Under the pieces are notes generated by a model. It was not told the DNA's origin, made no database searches, and was given only the letters and a program-made list of their open reading frames with translations. Shown here piece after piece: positions 1 through 5,658 of a DNA stretch of 7,278 nt. The position numbers and the translations under genes are program-made. Each line of letters begins with the position of its first letter. Position 1 is the stretch's first letter. The stretch is from an uncultured Peptostreptococcus sp. (GTDB lineage: Bacteria > Bacillota > Clostridia > Peptostreptococcales > Peptostreptococcaceae). The stretch spans positions 1 to 7,278 of the forward strand of contig CAAEUW010000062.1 in NCBI GenBank assembly GCA_900759325.1, given 5' to 3'.

Positions 1-29
1 CATCCATAGCTATAAGTTTGCTATGGATG
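1..29. terminator. Perfect hairpin downstream of pyk, possible terminator cut by the window edge
   Basis: CATCCATAGC (1-10) and GCTATGGATG (20-29) form a perfect 10-bp inverted repeat around a 9-nt loop. It lies about 90 nt past the pyk stop codon. Read on the minus strand, any U-tract would fall beyond base 1, so terminator function cannot be confirmed. On the plus strand no T-run follows the stem. A role as the pfkA-pyk terminator is therefore an inference from position and symmetry. The rest of 30-118 is AT-rich and shows nothing recognisable. Confidence 0.5.
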
Positions 30-118
30 CTGCCGCATAATTTAATAGATTTTATTGATTTAAATTATCACCAACGTTATTTGACATAGAGCCAATTATC
101 TTATTTATTTAGTTAATA

Positions 119-1855
119 CTACTGTTCTCTACTAACAGCACCACTGGCTGGCTCTACCTTTATCATTTGTCCGTCCTTTATCTTCTTTGTGATACCTTCT
201 ACGGATACTATTACTGGTATGCCTAGGTTGATTCCTGCTATGGCAGCATGTGAAGTCATACCACCAGTCTCAGTTACTACTGCTGATGCCTTTTCCATGT
301 ACTTCAACATATCTCTGTCAGTACCAAGTGTTACTAGGACATCTCCTTCATTGAATTCCTTGTCTTCTCCTGGCATAATTACCTTGGCTGGTCCTTCTAC
401 ACAAACCTTACCAATACCAACACCCCTACCTAGAAATTCGCCAATTACAGCAACCTTTACTAGGTTAGTTTTTCCTGTCTTACCTACTGGTACGCCTGCT
501 GTGATTACAACTACATCGCCAGGATTTACTATTCCTGCCTTCTTAGCTACTTCTACTGATTCATCCATTACCTCATCAGTACTTTCAGCAAACTTAGAAA
601 TTAGAGGGTATGTACCCCATAATAGGGATAGCTTTCTTCTAACTCTTTCATTCTGAGTTGCCGCTATGATTGGAGACTTAGGTCTGAACTTAGATACCAT
701 CCTAGTTGTATAACCAGATGATGTACAAGTTATGATAGCCCTAGCACCAAGGTCCATTGCTGTCGTACAAGTAGCATGGCTGATAGCGTCTGTTACAGTT
801 ATTTCGTCTATGTCTATATTGTATTTAATCTTGTAGTCAAGAGTTTCTTCTGTTCTCAAGGCTATTCTGTTCATTGTCTTTACAGCCTCTACTGGGTACT
901 TACCGGCGGCTGTTTCTCCAGAAAGCATTATAGCGTCAGTACCATCATAGATGGCATTTGCTACGTCTGTTACCTCTGCTCTTGTAGGTCTAGGGTTCCT
1001 AATCATTGAGTCAAGCATCTGAGTAGCTGTGATTACTGGCTTGGCTACCTCATTACACTTCTTGATGATCATCTTCTGGACAATAGGTACCTCTTCACTT
1101 GGAATTTCAACACCCATGTCTCCTCTGGCCACCATTATACCATCTGAAACCTGGATGATTGAGTCTATATTATCTACACCCTCCTGGCTCTCTATCTTAG
1201 ATATGATGTGGATGTCAGGTGCATTATTTTCTTCTAGTACCTTTCTAATTTCAAGTACGTCAGAAGCCTTTCTAACAAATGATGCTGCTATAAAGTCTAT
1301 ACCCTGTTCTATACCAAACTTGATATCCTCTATATCCTTTTCTGTGATTGCTGGTAGGTTGATTGAAACACCTGGAAGGTTTACACCCTTTCTTGATGAT
1401 ACCTTTCCTGAGTTTGCCACTACTGTATGTATGTCATTACCCTTAATTTCTTCAATTTTTAGGCCTACTAGACCGTCATCGATTAGGATTGTATCTCCAA
1501 CCTTAACATCGTCTATCATACCCTTGTATGATACGCTACATCTCTGGCTGTTACCAATACAGTCGTCCATACTTACTACAAACTTTGCACCCTCTTCAAG
1601 GACTACTGGCTCTTCAAATTCACCAGTTCTAATTTCTGGACCCTTAGTGTCTAGAAGGATTGCCACTGGCTGGTCTAATTCTTCTCTTACCCTCTTTGTC
1701 CTATCCATTCTCTCCTTGTGTTCTTCATGTGAACCATGTGAGAAATTGAACCTACAAACATTTAGTCCATTTTCAATTAATTCTTTTAGAACCTGGTCTG
1801 AATCAGTTGAAGGTCCCATTGTACAAACAATTTTTGTCTTTTTACATCTTACCAT
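119..1855 (-). CDS. pyk: Pyruvate kinase with C-terminal PEP-utiliser (swivelling) domain
   Basis: Cytosolic enzyme of the last glycolytic step: phosphoenolpyruvate + ADP to pyruvate + ATP. The 578-residue product carries the N-terminal TKIVCTMGPST motif (7-17), NFSHGSHEEH (37-46), LDTKGPEIRTG (68-78), the catalytic signature IISKIES (217-223, Lys220), the Mg site at Glu222 and Asp246 in MVARGDMGVEIP (241-252), and KPVITATQMLDSM (272-284). Glu74 sits where potassium-dependent pyruvate kinases have Glu rather than Lys, so K+ dependence is predicted. After the usual core (to about 475) comes an extra domain of about 100 residues with TETGGMTSHAAIAG (528-541, His536), the PEP-utiliser mobile-domain motif found in Bacillus-type pyruvate kinases. 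The ATG follows AGGAG (1866-1870) by 10 nt. It lies 105 nt downstream of pfkA on the same strand, so co-transcription is likely. No damage is seen. Confidence 0.97.
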   Translation of the reverse strand: MVRCKKTKIVCTMGPSTDSDQVLKELIENGLNVCRFNFSHGSHEEHKERMDRTKRVREELDQPVAILLDTKGPEIRTGEFEEPVVLEEGAKFVVSMDDCIGNSQRCSVSYKGMIDDVKVGDTILIDDGLVGLKIEEIKGNDIHTVVANSGKVSSRKGVNLPGVSINLPAITEKDIEDIKFGIEQGIDFIAASFVRKASDVLEIRKVLEENNAPDIHIISKIESQEGVDNIDSIIQVSDGIMVARGDMGVEIPSEEVPIVQKMIIKKCNEVAKPVITATQMLDSMIRNPRPTRAEVTDVANAIYDGTDAIMLSGETAAGKYPVEAVKTMNRIALRTEETLDYKIKYNIDIDEITVTDAISHATCTTAMDLGARAIITCTSSGYTTRMVSKFRPKSPIIAATQNERVRRKLSLLWGTYPLISKFAESTDEVMDESVEVAKKAGIVNPGDVVVITAGVPVGKTGKTNLVKVAVIGEFLGRGVGIGKVCVEGPAKVIMPGEDKEFNEGDVLVTLGTDRDMLKYMEKASAVVTETGGMTSHAAIAGINLGIPVIVSVEGITKKIKDGQMIKVEPASGAVSREQ

Positions 1856-1882
1856 AATTTAATCACTCCTATAACTTTGTAC

Positions 1883-1897
1883 GGCTAGGCCTTAGCC
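1883..1897. other. Small GC hairpin in the pfkA-pyk spacer
   Basis: GGCTA (1883-1887) pairs with TAGCC (1893-1897) around a short GC-rich loop, about 30 nt before the pyk start on the minus strand. No T-run follows on either strand, so it is not an intrinsic terminator. It could be an mRNA processing or stability element between the two cistrons, but nothing beyond the symmetry supports that. Confidence 0.35.
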
Positions 1898-1903
1898 TGC
1901 CAA

Positions 1904-1947
1904 ATTATAAATTATAAACTAAGTTACCAACTCAGTCTTTATGTCAA
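1904..1947 (-). promoter_or_regulatory. Weak candidate internal promoter for pyk
   Basis: Read on the minus strand, a perfect TTGACA (1942-1947) lies just past the pfkA stop, followed by two tandem TATAAT boxes (1911-1916 and 1904-1909). The TTGACA to TATAAT distance is about 25 bp or more, too long for a standard sigma-A promoter. TTGGTA (1925-1930) gives a 15-bp spacer to the second TATAAT, slightly short. The elements are suggestive but no pair is well spaced, so pyk may depend wholly on read-through from pfkA. Confidence 0.25.
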
Positions 1948-1960
1948 CAAGATACAAGCC

Positions 1961-2932
1961 CTATATAGACAGTATCTTTGCCATTTCATACATATCTTCA
2001 TCAAAAGTCTTCTTCATTGAAAGAGCTTCATCTATATCCATGTCTATTATCTTATTGTCCTTTATACCGACAACCCTGCCAGACTTACCTTCTATTAGTA
2101 ATTCTACTGCCTTATTGCCCAGTTTACTAGCCAGGATCCTATCAAAGGCTGATGGAGAACCACCCCTCTGAACATGGCCTAGGACTGTTATCCTAACATC
2201 TGCCTTGTCTTCTATTGTAAGGGCAGACCTAAGACCTAGGGCTCCACCCTCTATATTTTCAGCACCCTCTGCTAGAACTATGATACTGTGCTTCTTACCC
2301 CTCTTCTGAGTTGTCTTAAGCTTTTTAACTATATCCTCTGTACTTGTATTCATTTCAGGTACTATTATAGACTCTGCACCACCTGCTATACCAGCAAATA
2401 GGGCAAGGTCTCCACAATGTCTACCCATTACCTCTATAATATTCACCCTGTCATGTGATGATGACGTATCTCTTAGCTTACCTATAGCATCTATGACTGT
2501 ATTTGTTGCAGTATCAAAGCCTATAGTATAATCAGTATAGGCAAGGTCATTGTCTATAGTTCCTGGTATACCTATAGTATGCACTCCTAACTGGCTTAGC
2601 TTGTTAGCTCCTGTAAAAGACCCGTCTCCACCTATTACCACTAGGCTTTCAACACCAAATTCTTCCAATATTTTTACAGCCTTGGCCCTACCTTCTTCTG
2701 TCCTAAACTCATCACATCTTGATGACTTTAATACTGTACCACCCTTCTGGATGATATCACCTACTGAAGAAAGGTCCATTTCTCTAAAGTCCTTTTCCAA
2801 AAGACCTGCATAACCTCTTTCGATTCCGTATACCTTGTAGCCATAATATATGGCAGTTCTAACAACAGCTCTAATGGCTGCGTTCATACCTGGAGCATCT
2901 CCTCCACTAGTCAAAATACCAATAGCCTTCAT
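1961..2932 (-). CDS. pfkA: ATP-dependent 6-phosphofructokinase
   Basis: Committing step of glycolysis: fructose-6-phosphate + ATP to fructose-1,6-bisphosphate + ADP, in the cytosol as a tetramer in this family. The 323-residue protein matches the bacterial PfkA length and aligns with E. coli numbering without gaps through the first half. ATP-site GGDAPGMN is at 10-17, GGDGS at 101-105, the catalytic PGTIDND at 123-129 with Asp127, MGR at 169-171, and the family signature GHVQRGGSP at 252-260. Gly104 and Gly124 are the residues of ATP-dependent enzymes; PPi-dependent ones have Asp and Lys there. Allosteric-site positions Arg21, Arg25, Arg154, Glu187 and Lys213 are retained, so regulation by ADP/PEP is predicted. 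ATG follows a consensus AGGAGG (2939-2944) by 6 nt. It is first in the unit with pyk downstream, and divergent from rpsU. Confidence 0.97.
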   Translation of the reverse strand: MKAIGILTSGGDAPGMNAAIRAVVRTAIYYGYKVYGIERGYAGLLEKDFREMDLSSVGDIIQKGGTVLKSSRCDEFRTEEGRAKAVKILEEFGVESLVVIGGDGSFTGANKLSQLGVHTIGIPGTIDNDLAYTDYTIGFDTATNTVIDAIGKLRDTSSSHDRVNIIEVMGRHCGDLALFAGIAGGAESIIVPEMNTSTEDIVKKLKTTQKRGKKHSIIVLAEGAENIEGGALGLRSALTIEDKADVRITVLGHVQRGGSPSAFDRILASKLGNKAVELLIEGKSGRVVGIKDNKIIDMDIDEALSMKKTFDEDMYEMAKILSI

Positions 2933-3145
2933 ACATTACCTCCTGATTTTTACCTTTTACCATTTAACTTACCATAATTAAATATATATCTATAATATCA
3001 CTCATATTAAAAATTTACCTATAATACCTATTTTCAAAATACCACTTATTTATGATTTGAAACAGGTTATGGACTTTTTTAGTCCCTATATTGCGTTTTT
3101 TATCCCACAATGTATAAAAAAATAATGGGTATTATCCACTTACAT

Positions 3146-3154
3146 ATTATACCA
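3146..3154 (-). promoter_or_regulatory. Candidate extended -10 promoter for pfkA
   Basis: On the minus strand TGG followed by TATAAT gives an extended -10 (TGnTATAAT): -10 at 3146-3151 and TG motif at 3152-3154. No good -35 is present, which fits an extended -10 promoter. Transcription would start near 3139, giving pfkA a 5' leader of about 200 nt. The minus-strand sites at 3208-3235 are an alternative. Confidence 0.5.
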
Positions 3155-3207
3155 CACTTTTTTAAATTCATAAATAATTTTTGCGTAAGATTAGATTTTT
3201 TTAGAAT

Positions 3208-3235
3208 TTTATATATATTTCTATATATTTTTCAA
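3208..3235 (-). promoter_or_regulatory. Alternative upstream pfkA promoter
   Basis: On the minus strand TTGAAA (3230-3235) and TATAAA (3208-3213) are separated by 16 bp, an acceptable sigma-A arrangement. Chance matches are common in a tract this AT-rich. If used, it lies back to back with the rpsU -35 box at 3242-3247. Confidence 0.3.
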
Positions 3236-3241
3236 AAAGAC

Positions 3242-3270
3242 TTGCTAAATAGCCTAATTTATCTTATAAT
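3242..3270 (+). promoter_or_regulatory. Sigma-A promoter of rpsU-yqeY
   Basis: TTGCTA (3242-3247) and a consensus TATAAT (3265-3270) have the ideal 17-bp spacing. A/T tracts at about 3190-3240 could act as an UP element. Predicted transcription start is about 3277, which puts the leader stem-loop at 3278-3304 at the very 5' end of the mRNA and leaves a leader of about 56 nt before the rpsU ATG. Confidence 0.75.
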
Positions 3271-3277
3271 ATTATGG

Positions 3278-3304
3278 TGTTAAACTAATCGGATTAGGTT
3301 AACA
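3278..3304 (+). promoter_or_regulatory. Stem-loop at the predicted 5' end of rpsU mRNA
   Basis: Bases 3278-3289 pair with 3293-3304 over 12 positions with a single A/G mismatch (3284/3298), closed by a CGG loop. It begins within a base or two of the predicted transcription start and ends 14 nt before the ribosome site. It could stabilise the mRNA 5' end, mediate ribosomal-protein feedback, or, as DNA, be an operator just downstream of the start. The sequence does not decide between these. Confidence 0.5.
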
Positions 3305-3317
3305 AATCGCTAGTTGT

Positions 3318-3326
3318 AGGGAGGTG
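3318..3326 (+). promoter_or_regulatory. Ribosome binding site that fixes the rpsU start
   Basis: AGGGAGGTG is a near-perfect Shine-Dalgarno sequence, 6 nt before ATG 3333. An in-frame GTG at 3324 lies inside this element and so cannot be the initiation codon. Confidence 0.85.
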
Positions 3327-3332
3327 AAACAG

Positions 3333-3512
3333 ATGTCAGAAGTTAGAGTAAGAGAAAACGAATCATTAGATAGTGCACTTAGAAGATTCAAGAGACAGTG
3401 TGCTATGTCTGGCATAATGTCAGAAGTTAGAAAAAGAGAACACTATGACAAGCCTAGTGTTAAGCGTAAGAAAAAAGCAGAAGCTGCTAGAAGAAAAAAC
3501 GCTAAAAGATAG
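3333..3512 (+). CDS. rpsU: 30S ribosomal protein bS21
   Basis: Small basic protein of the 30S subunit platform, near the anti-Shine-Dalgarno end of 16S rRNA, where it helps mRNA binding at initiation. The 59-residue product has the family opening MSEVRVRENESLDSAL, the RRFKRQC segment (17-23), the conserved SEVRKREHYDKPSVKRK segment (29-45) and a Lys/Arg-rich tail. Length is typical for Firmicutes. The ATG is chosen because it sits 6 nt after AGGGAGG and gives the canonical MSEVRV start; an upstream in-frame GTG at 3324 overlaps the ribosome site. It is first gene of an operon with yqeY, 24 nt apart, driven by the 3242-3270 promoter. Confidence 0.97.
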   Translation: MSEVRVRENESLDSALRRFKRQCAMSGIMSEVRKREHYDKPSVKRKKKAEAARRKNAKR

Positions 3513-3536
3513 TTAATTAAAAAGAGGTGAAAGGGA

Positions 3537-3977
3537 ATGTCCCTTAAAGAAAAACTGCAGGAAGACCTAAAGTCTTCTATGAAAAACAAGGATAAAGTCA
3601 AAAAGTCTGTTGTTACACTTATCAGGGCTGCTATTAAACAGCATGAAGTTGATAACCGTGTTGAGCTAGCTGATGATGCTATCATCGATATCATATCAAA
3701 GCAGCTTAAGCAAAGAAAGGATTCACTTGCGGAATTCGTCAAGGCTAACAGGGATGATTTGGTTGAAGAAACAAAATCTGAAATACAAGTTTTAGAAGGA
3801 TACCTACCTCAACAATTAAGCGAAGAAGAACTTGAGAAGATCGTAATCGAAACTATAGCTGAAGTTGGTGCTACATCAATGAAGGATATGGGCAAGATTA
3901 TGGCTGCTATCAAGCCTAAGACTGCTGGACGTGCAGACGGCAGAAAGATAAATGAACTTGTTAAGAAGAATTTGTAA
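3537..3977 (+). CDS. yqeY: YqeY/GatB-related domain protein
   Basis: A 146-residue cytosolic protein of the GatB/YqeY family, the usual partner of rpsU in Firmicutes. The domain resembles the tRNA-binding tail of GatB, the amidotransferase subunit that makes Gln-tRNA and Asn-tRNA, but the role of free-standing YqeY is not established. Visible family features are the helical LIRAAIKQHEVD segment (28-39), KQLKQRKDSLAEF (55-67), EGYLPQQLSEEEL (87-99), and the C-terminal MGKIMAAIKPKTAGRADG (118-135) followed by a VKKNL end. Length is normal. ATG 3537 follows AGAGGTGA (3523-3530) by 6 nt, 24 nt after the rpsU stop, so the two are almost certainly co-transcribed. A strong terminator begins 21 nt past its stop. 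Confidence 0.93.
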   Translation: MSLKEKLQEDLKSSMKNKDKVKKSVVTLIRAAIKQHEVDNRVELADDAIIDIISKQLKQRKDSLAEFVKANRDDLVEETKSEIQVLEGYLPQQLSEEELEKIVIETIAEVGATSMKDMGKIMAAIKPKTAGRADGRKINELVKKNL

Positions 3978-3997
3978 AAACTTAGTGTAAGCTAACT

Positions 3998-4032
3998 AAA
4001 AGACTATGCATCTTGTATGTATAGTCTTTTTT
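3998..4032 (+). terminator. Intrinsic terminator of rpsU-yqeY
   Basis: AAAAGACTAT (3998-4007) pairs perfectly with ATAGTCTTTT (4021-4030). Four further inner pairs (one G-U) extend the stem to 14 around a CTTGT loop, and the stem runs into a six-T tract (4027-4032). It lies 21 nt after the yqeY stop. Confidence 0.9.
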
Positions 4033-4205
4033 GCGTCTATATCACTTGATGTAAACTTCCGTTAAAGGTATGGGTAACTTTTTTGGATATACCTTTGATT
4101 TAATTGGTTGAATATAGGAATATATAATAATATTTTAAGAGCAGCTATCCATCTAGCCGTCATTTTTATTTTCTTACTTTCTATATTTCTAAAACTTTTC
4201 ATGTA

Positions 4206-4239
4206 AATAAAAATAGGCTGTGCCCAGCCTATTTTTATT
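4206..4239. terminator. Perfect bidirectional intrinsic terminator
   Basis: Bases 4206-4220 and 4225-4239 are perfect 15-bp reverse complements around a TGCC loop. The stem has a GGCTG/CAGCC core and A-rich/T-rich outer arms, so a T-tract follows the core on both strands. Its position, about 120 nt past the stop of the Dph6-like gene on the minus strand, fits termination of the NusG-II/ung/Dph6-like operon. On the plus strand it is a back-up to the yqeY terminator. Confidence 0.85.
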
Positions 4240-4292
4240 AAACAATTTATATGTGTTGATATGGAAGCTAAAGATTGATTAAATCTTTAATT

Positions 4293-4314
4293 TTGATACG
4301 ATAATCAGTATCAA
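4293..4314. repeat. TTGATAC palindrome, hairpin or operator-like site
   Basis: TTGATAC (4293-4299) and GTATCAA (4308-4314) are 7-bp inverted arms around GATAATCA. The AT-rich GATA/TATC character recalls iron-regulator (Fur-type) operators, but the spacing does not match the 19-bp consensus and no start site lies next to it. It is more likely part of the structured 3' end of the minus-strand operon. Confidence 0.3.
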
Positions 4315-4358
4315 GTAACTTTAGTTTACCATAGGTCCTTATAAAAATCAAGTAGATT

Positions 4359-4952
4359 TTATATTTTTTTTAGATATTTTTCTATTGACCAAACCTCTAC
4401 CCTAGTATGGTATTCACCATTTTCACCACAGGCATCTATTAGGTCATTCCCCTTGAAATAATCAATCAAGCCCTTATCCAATAACCTTCCCTCATAGGAC
4501 TTGTCAAGATAATCCTCATTTACTTTCACTATCCTTGCCTCTAGGCCTGAATTTATGAATTCATCTAGGATCTTCTCCCTTTCCTCGTATTCTAGGGGGT
4601 GGATGCAGCCTATATTTGCCTTCCTACACCTGGTCCTATTCCAATTTAGGTGGCCTTCTATATCAATATCACCAAAAATACAGGCCTGGGCACCTAGGTC
4701 TTTACTTGTCTTTAAGGCCTCTTCAAATTGGACCTCATAGTCCTCTAGGCCTGCCCTTGTAAATATTACCTTGCAAGCAAGTATCTGGCCTACATCCTCG
4801 AAATACCTATATTCTAGATTATGGGTCCAAGACAAGTCTTGTCCCTTTTTTGTAGAAACAATTAGGGCAACTAAGTCGTTGCCCTGGTCTAACATCCTCT
4901 TTATTGCTAATGTGGAGTCTTTACCACCACTAAATGACGCTGAAAATTTCAT
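4359..4952 (-). CDS. Dph6-like adenine nucleotide alpha-hydrolase (diphthine--ammonia ligase family)
   Basis: A 197-residue PP-loop ATP pyrophosphatase of the ATP_bind_4 / Dph6 family. In eukaryotes and archaea this family amidates diphthine on elongation factor 2; bacteria lack diphthamide, so the substrate here is unknown. The N-terminal SGGKDS PP-loop (8-13) binds ATP. FGDIDIEGHLNWNR (93-106) and the C-terminal GENGEYHT (176-183) are the two other family motifs, so the enzyme looks catalytically complete. Cysteines at 60, 91, 109, 116 and 175 are present without an obvious metal-site pattern. It is soluble and single-domain, without the RidA-like extension of the eukaryotic enzyme. ATG 4952 follows AGGTG (4960-4964) by 7 nt, only 13 nt after the ung stop, so it is the third gene of the operon. 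Family assignment is firm; function is not. Confidence 0.9.
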   Translation of the reverse strand: MKFSASFSGGKDSTLAIKRMLDQGNDLVALIVSTKKGQDLSWTHNLEYRYFEDVGQILACKVIFTRAGLEDYEVQFEEALKTSKDLGAQACIFGDIDIEGHLNWNRTRCRKANIGCIHPLEYEEREKILDEFINSGLEARIVKVNEDYLDKSYEGRLLDKGLIDYFKGNDLIDACGENGEYHTRVEVWSIEKYLKKI

Positions 4953-4965
4953 ATACCTACACCTA

Positions 4966-5640
4966 CTAAATATTTTCTATCTGCCAATCTATAGGCTCTT
5001 GTCTCATTTCCTCTAGGAGCTGGTTTACCCTGGCAAAATGTCCACACCCGAAAAAGCCCCTCTGGGCTGAAAGCGGACTCGGATGGGGGGCCTCTAGTAT
5101 ATGGTGCCTCGATCCATCTATAAGCTTCTTTTTAGACCTTGCATTTGCCCCCCATAGTACAAATATTACAGGCTCCTCTCTTTGATTTAGGTAGGATATT
5201 ATATTGTCTGTAAAAGTCTCCCAACCCATACCCTTGTGGGAGTTTGCCTGGTGGGCCCTCACAGTCAGGGCCGTGTTGAGTAATAGTACACCCTGCCTGG
5301 CCCAAGGTACCAGGTAGCCATTATTTGGTATATATAGACCTAGCTCATCCCTCAGCTCCTTGTACATATTTAAAAGGGACGGTGGTGTCTTTATACCCGG
5401 CTTTACTGAAAAGGCCAAGCCATGGGCCTGACCATCATCATGGTAGGGGTCCTGGCCCAATATCAATACCTTTGTCCCTTCATATGATGTATATTTCAAG
5501 GCATTAAAAATATCATACATATCTGGAAATACCTGCTGACTCCTGTACTCTGACTTTAAAAACTCCCTTAACTTTAGGTAGTATTCTTTTTTAAATTCAT
5601 CAACTAAGACTTGGTCCCAATCATTACCTATATTTACCAT
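4966..5640 (-). CDS. ung: Uracil-DNA glycosylase (family 1)
   Basis: Removes uracil from DNA as the first step of base-excision repair, in the cytosol. The 224-residue protein has the usual length and all family-1 motifs: GQDPYH (62-67; Asp64 activates water, Tyr66 excludes thymine), HGLAF with the stacking Phe77, LLNTALTV (119-126; Asn122 reads uracil) and HPSPLSAQRGFFG (186-198; catalytic His186, intercalating Leu190). SAQRG replaces the more familiar SAHRG, a mild variation. ATG 5640 follows a strong AGGGAGG site, 18 nt downstream of the NusG-II gene, and its stop lies 13 nt before the Dph6-like gene, so it is the middle gene of the operon. GC content is about 44% by hand count and above 50% in parts of the 3' half, higher than neighbouring genes, though protein and context look native. 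Confidence 0.97.
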   Translation of the reverse strand: MVNIGNDWDQVLVDEFKKEYYLKLREFLKSEYRSQQVFPDMYDIFNALKYTSYEGTKVLILGQDPYHDDGQAHGLAFSVKPGIKTPPSLLNMYKELRDELGLYIPNNGYLVPWARQGVLLLNTALTVRAHQANSHKGMGWETFTDNIISYLNQREEPVIFVLWGANARSKKKLIDGSRHHILEAPHPSPLSAQRGFFGCGHFARVNQLLEEMRQEPIDWQIENI

Positions 5641-5658
5641 AAGGCCCTCCCTGTCATA

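Larger units (their letters stand above)
2933..3332. other. AT-rich divergent intergenic region between pfkA and rpsU
   Basis: This 400-bp gene-free stretch is very AT-rich. It holds the rpsU promoter and leader stem-loop on the plus strand, two candidate pfkA promoters on the minus strand, and a pfkA leader of about 200 nt. The leader region has a 5-bp hairpin (GGACT 3071-3075 with AGTCC 3081-3085), an imperfect palindrome around 3030-3043, and several GGTA repeats on the minus strand close to the pfkA ribosome site. I recognise no riboswitch, T-box or catabolite-response (cre) site. Reading frames here are at most about 18 codons and lack good ribosome sites. Confidence 0.7.
3978..4358. other. 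Convergent intergenic region between yqeY and the Dph6-like gene
   Basis: This 381-bp stretch holds the yqeY terminator (3998-4032), a perfect bidirectional terminator (4206-4239), two short hairpins (AAAGATT/AATCTTT at 4270-4288; TTGATAC/GTATCAA at 4293-4314), and a TATAAT-like box at 4123-4128 without a properly spaced -35. A 46-codon minus-strand frame (4062-4202, from ATG) could encode a Lys-rich peptide with a hydrophobic segment, but it has no ribosome site and starts directly after a terminator hairpin. I recognise no gene here. Confidence 0.6.

Noticed and set aside
1029..1862. Long plus-strand open frame (277 codons) opposite the 5' half of pyk
   Set aside because: It is the antisense of a firmly identified pyruvate kinase, has no ribosome site, and its Ser/Thr/Leu/Pro-rich composition is typical of antisense reading. 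The same applies to frames at 189-656 and 776-1009.
2550..2813. Plus-strand frame opposite pfkA
   Set aside because: Antisense shadow of PfkA motif regions with no start signal; the frame at 1941-2171 is likewise opposite pfkA.
3069..3125. 18-codon plus-strand frame in the pfkA-rpsU region
   Set aside because: No usable ribosome site or promoter; the length is expected by chance in an AT-rich tract.
3324..3332. GTG 3324 as the rpsU start
   Set aside because: The GTG is part of the AGGGAGGTG ribosome site; ATG 3333 gives the canonical bS21 N-terminus.
3443..3742. Minus-strand frame across the rpsU-yqeY junction
   Set aside because: It overlaps two well-supported genes and their ribosome site and has no start signals of its own.
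4123..4240. Small RNA from a TATAAT box to the 4206-4239 terminator
   Set aside because: No -35 at a proper distance and no internal structure or conservation evidence; the terminator is explained by the minus-strand operon.
4293..4314. Classical Fur box
   Set aside because: The palindrome differs from the 19-bp consensus in length and arm sequence, and no regulated promoter is adjacent; kept only as an unexplained palindrome.
4359..4952. Dph6-like gene as a truncated pseudogene
   Set aside because: At 197 residues it is slightly short, but both the PP-loop and the C-terminal motif are present, with a good ribosome site and intact operon context.
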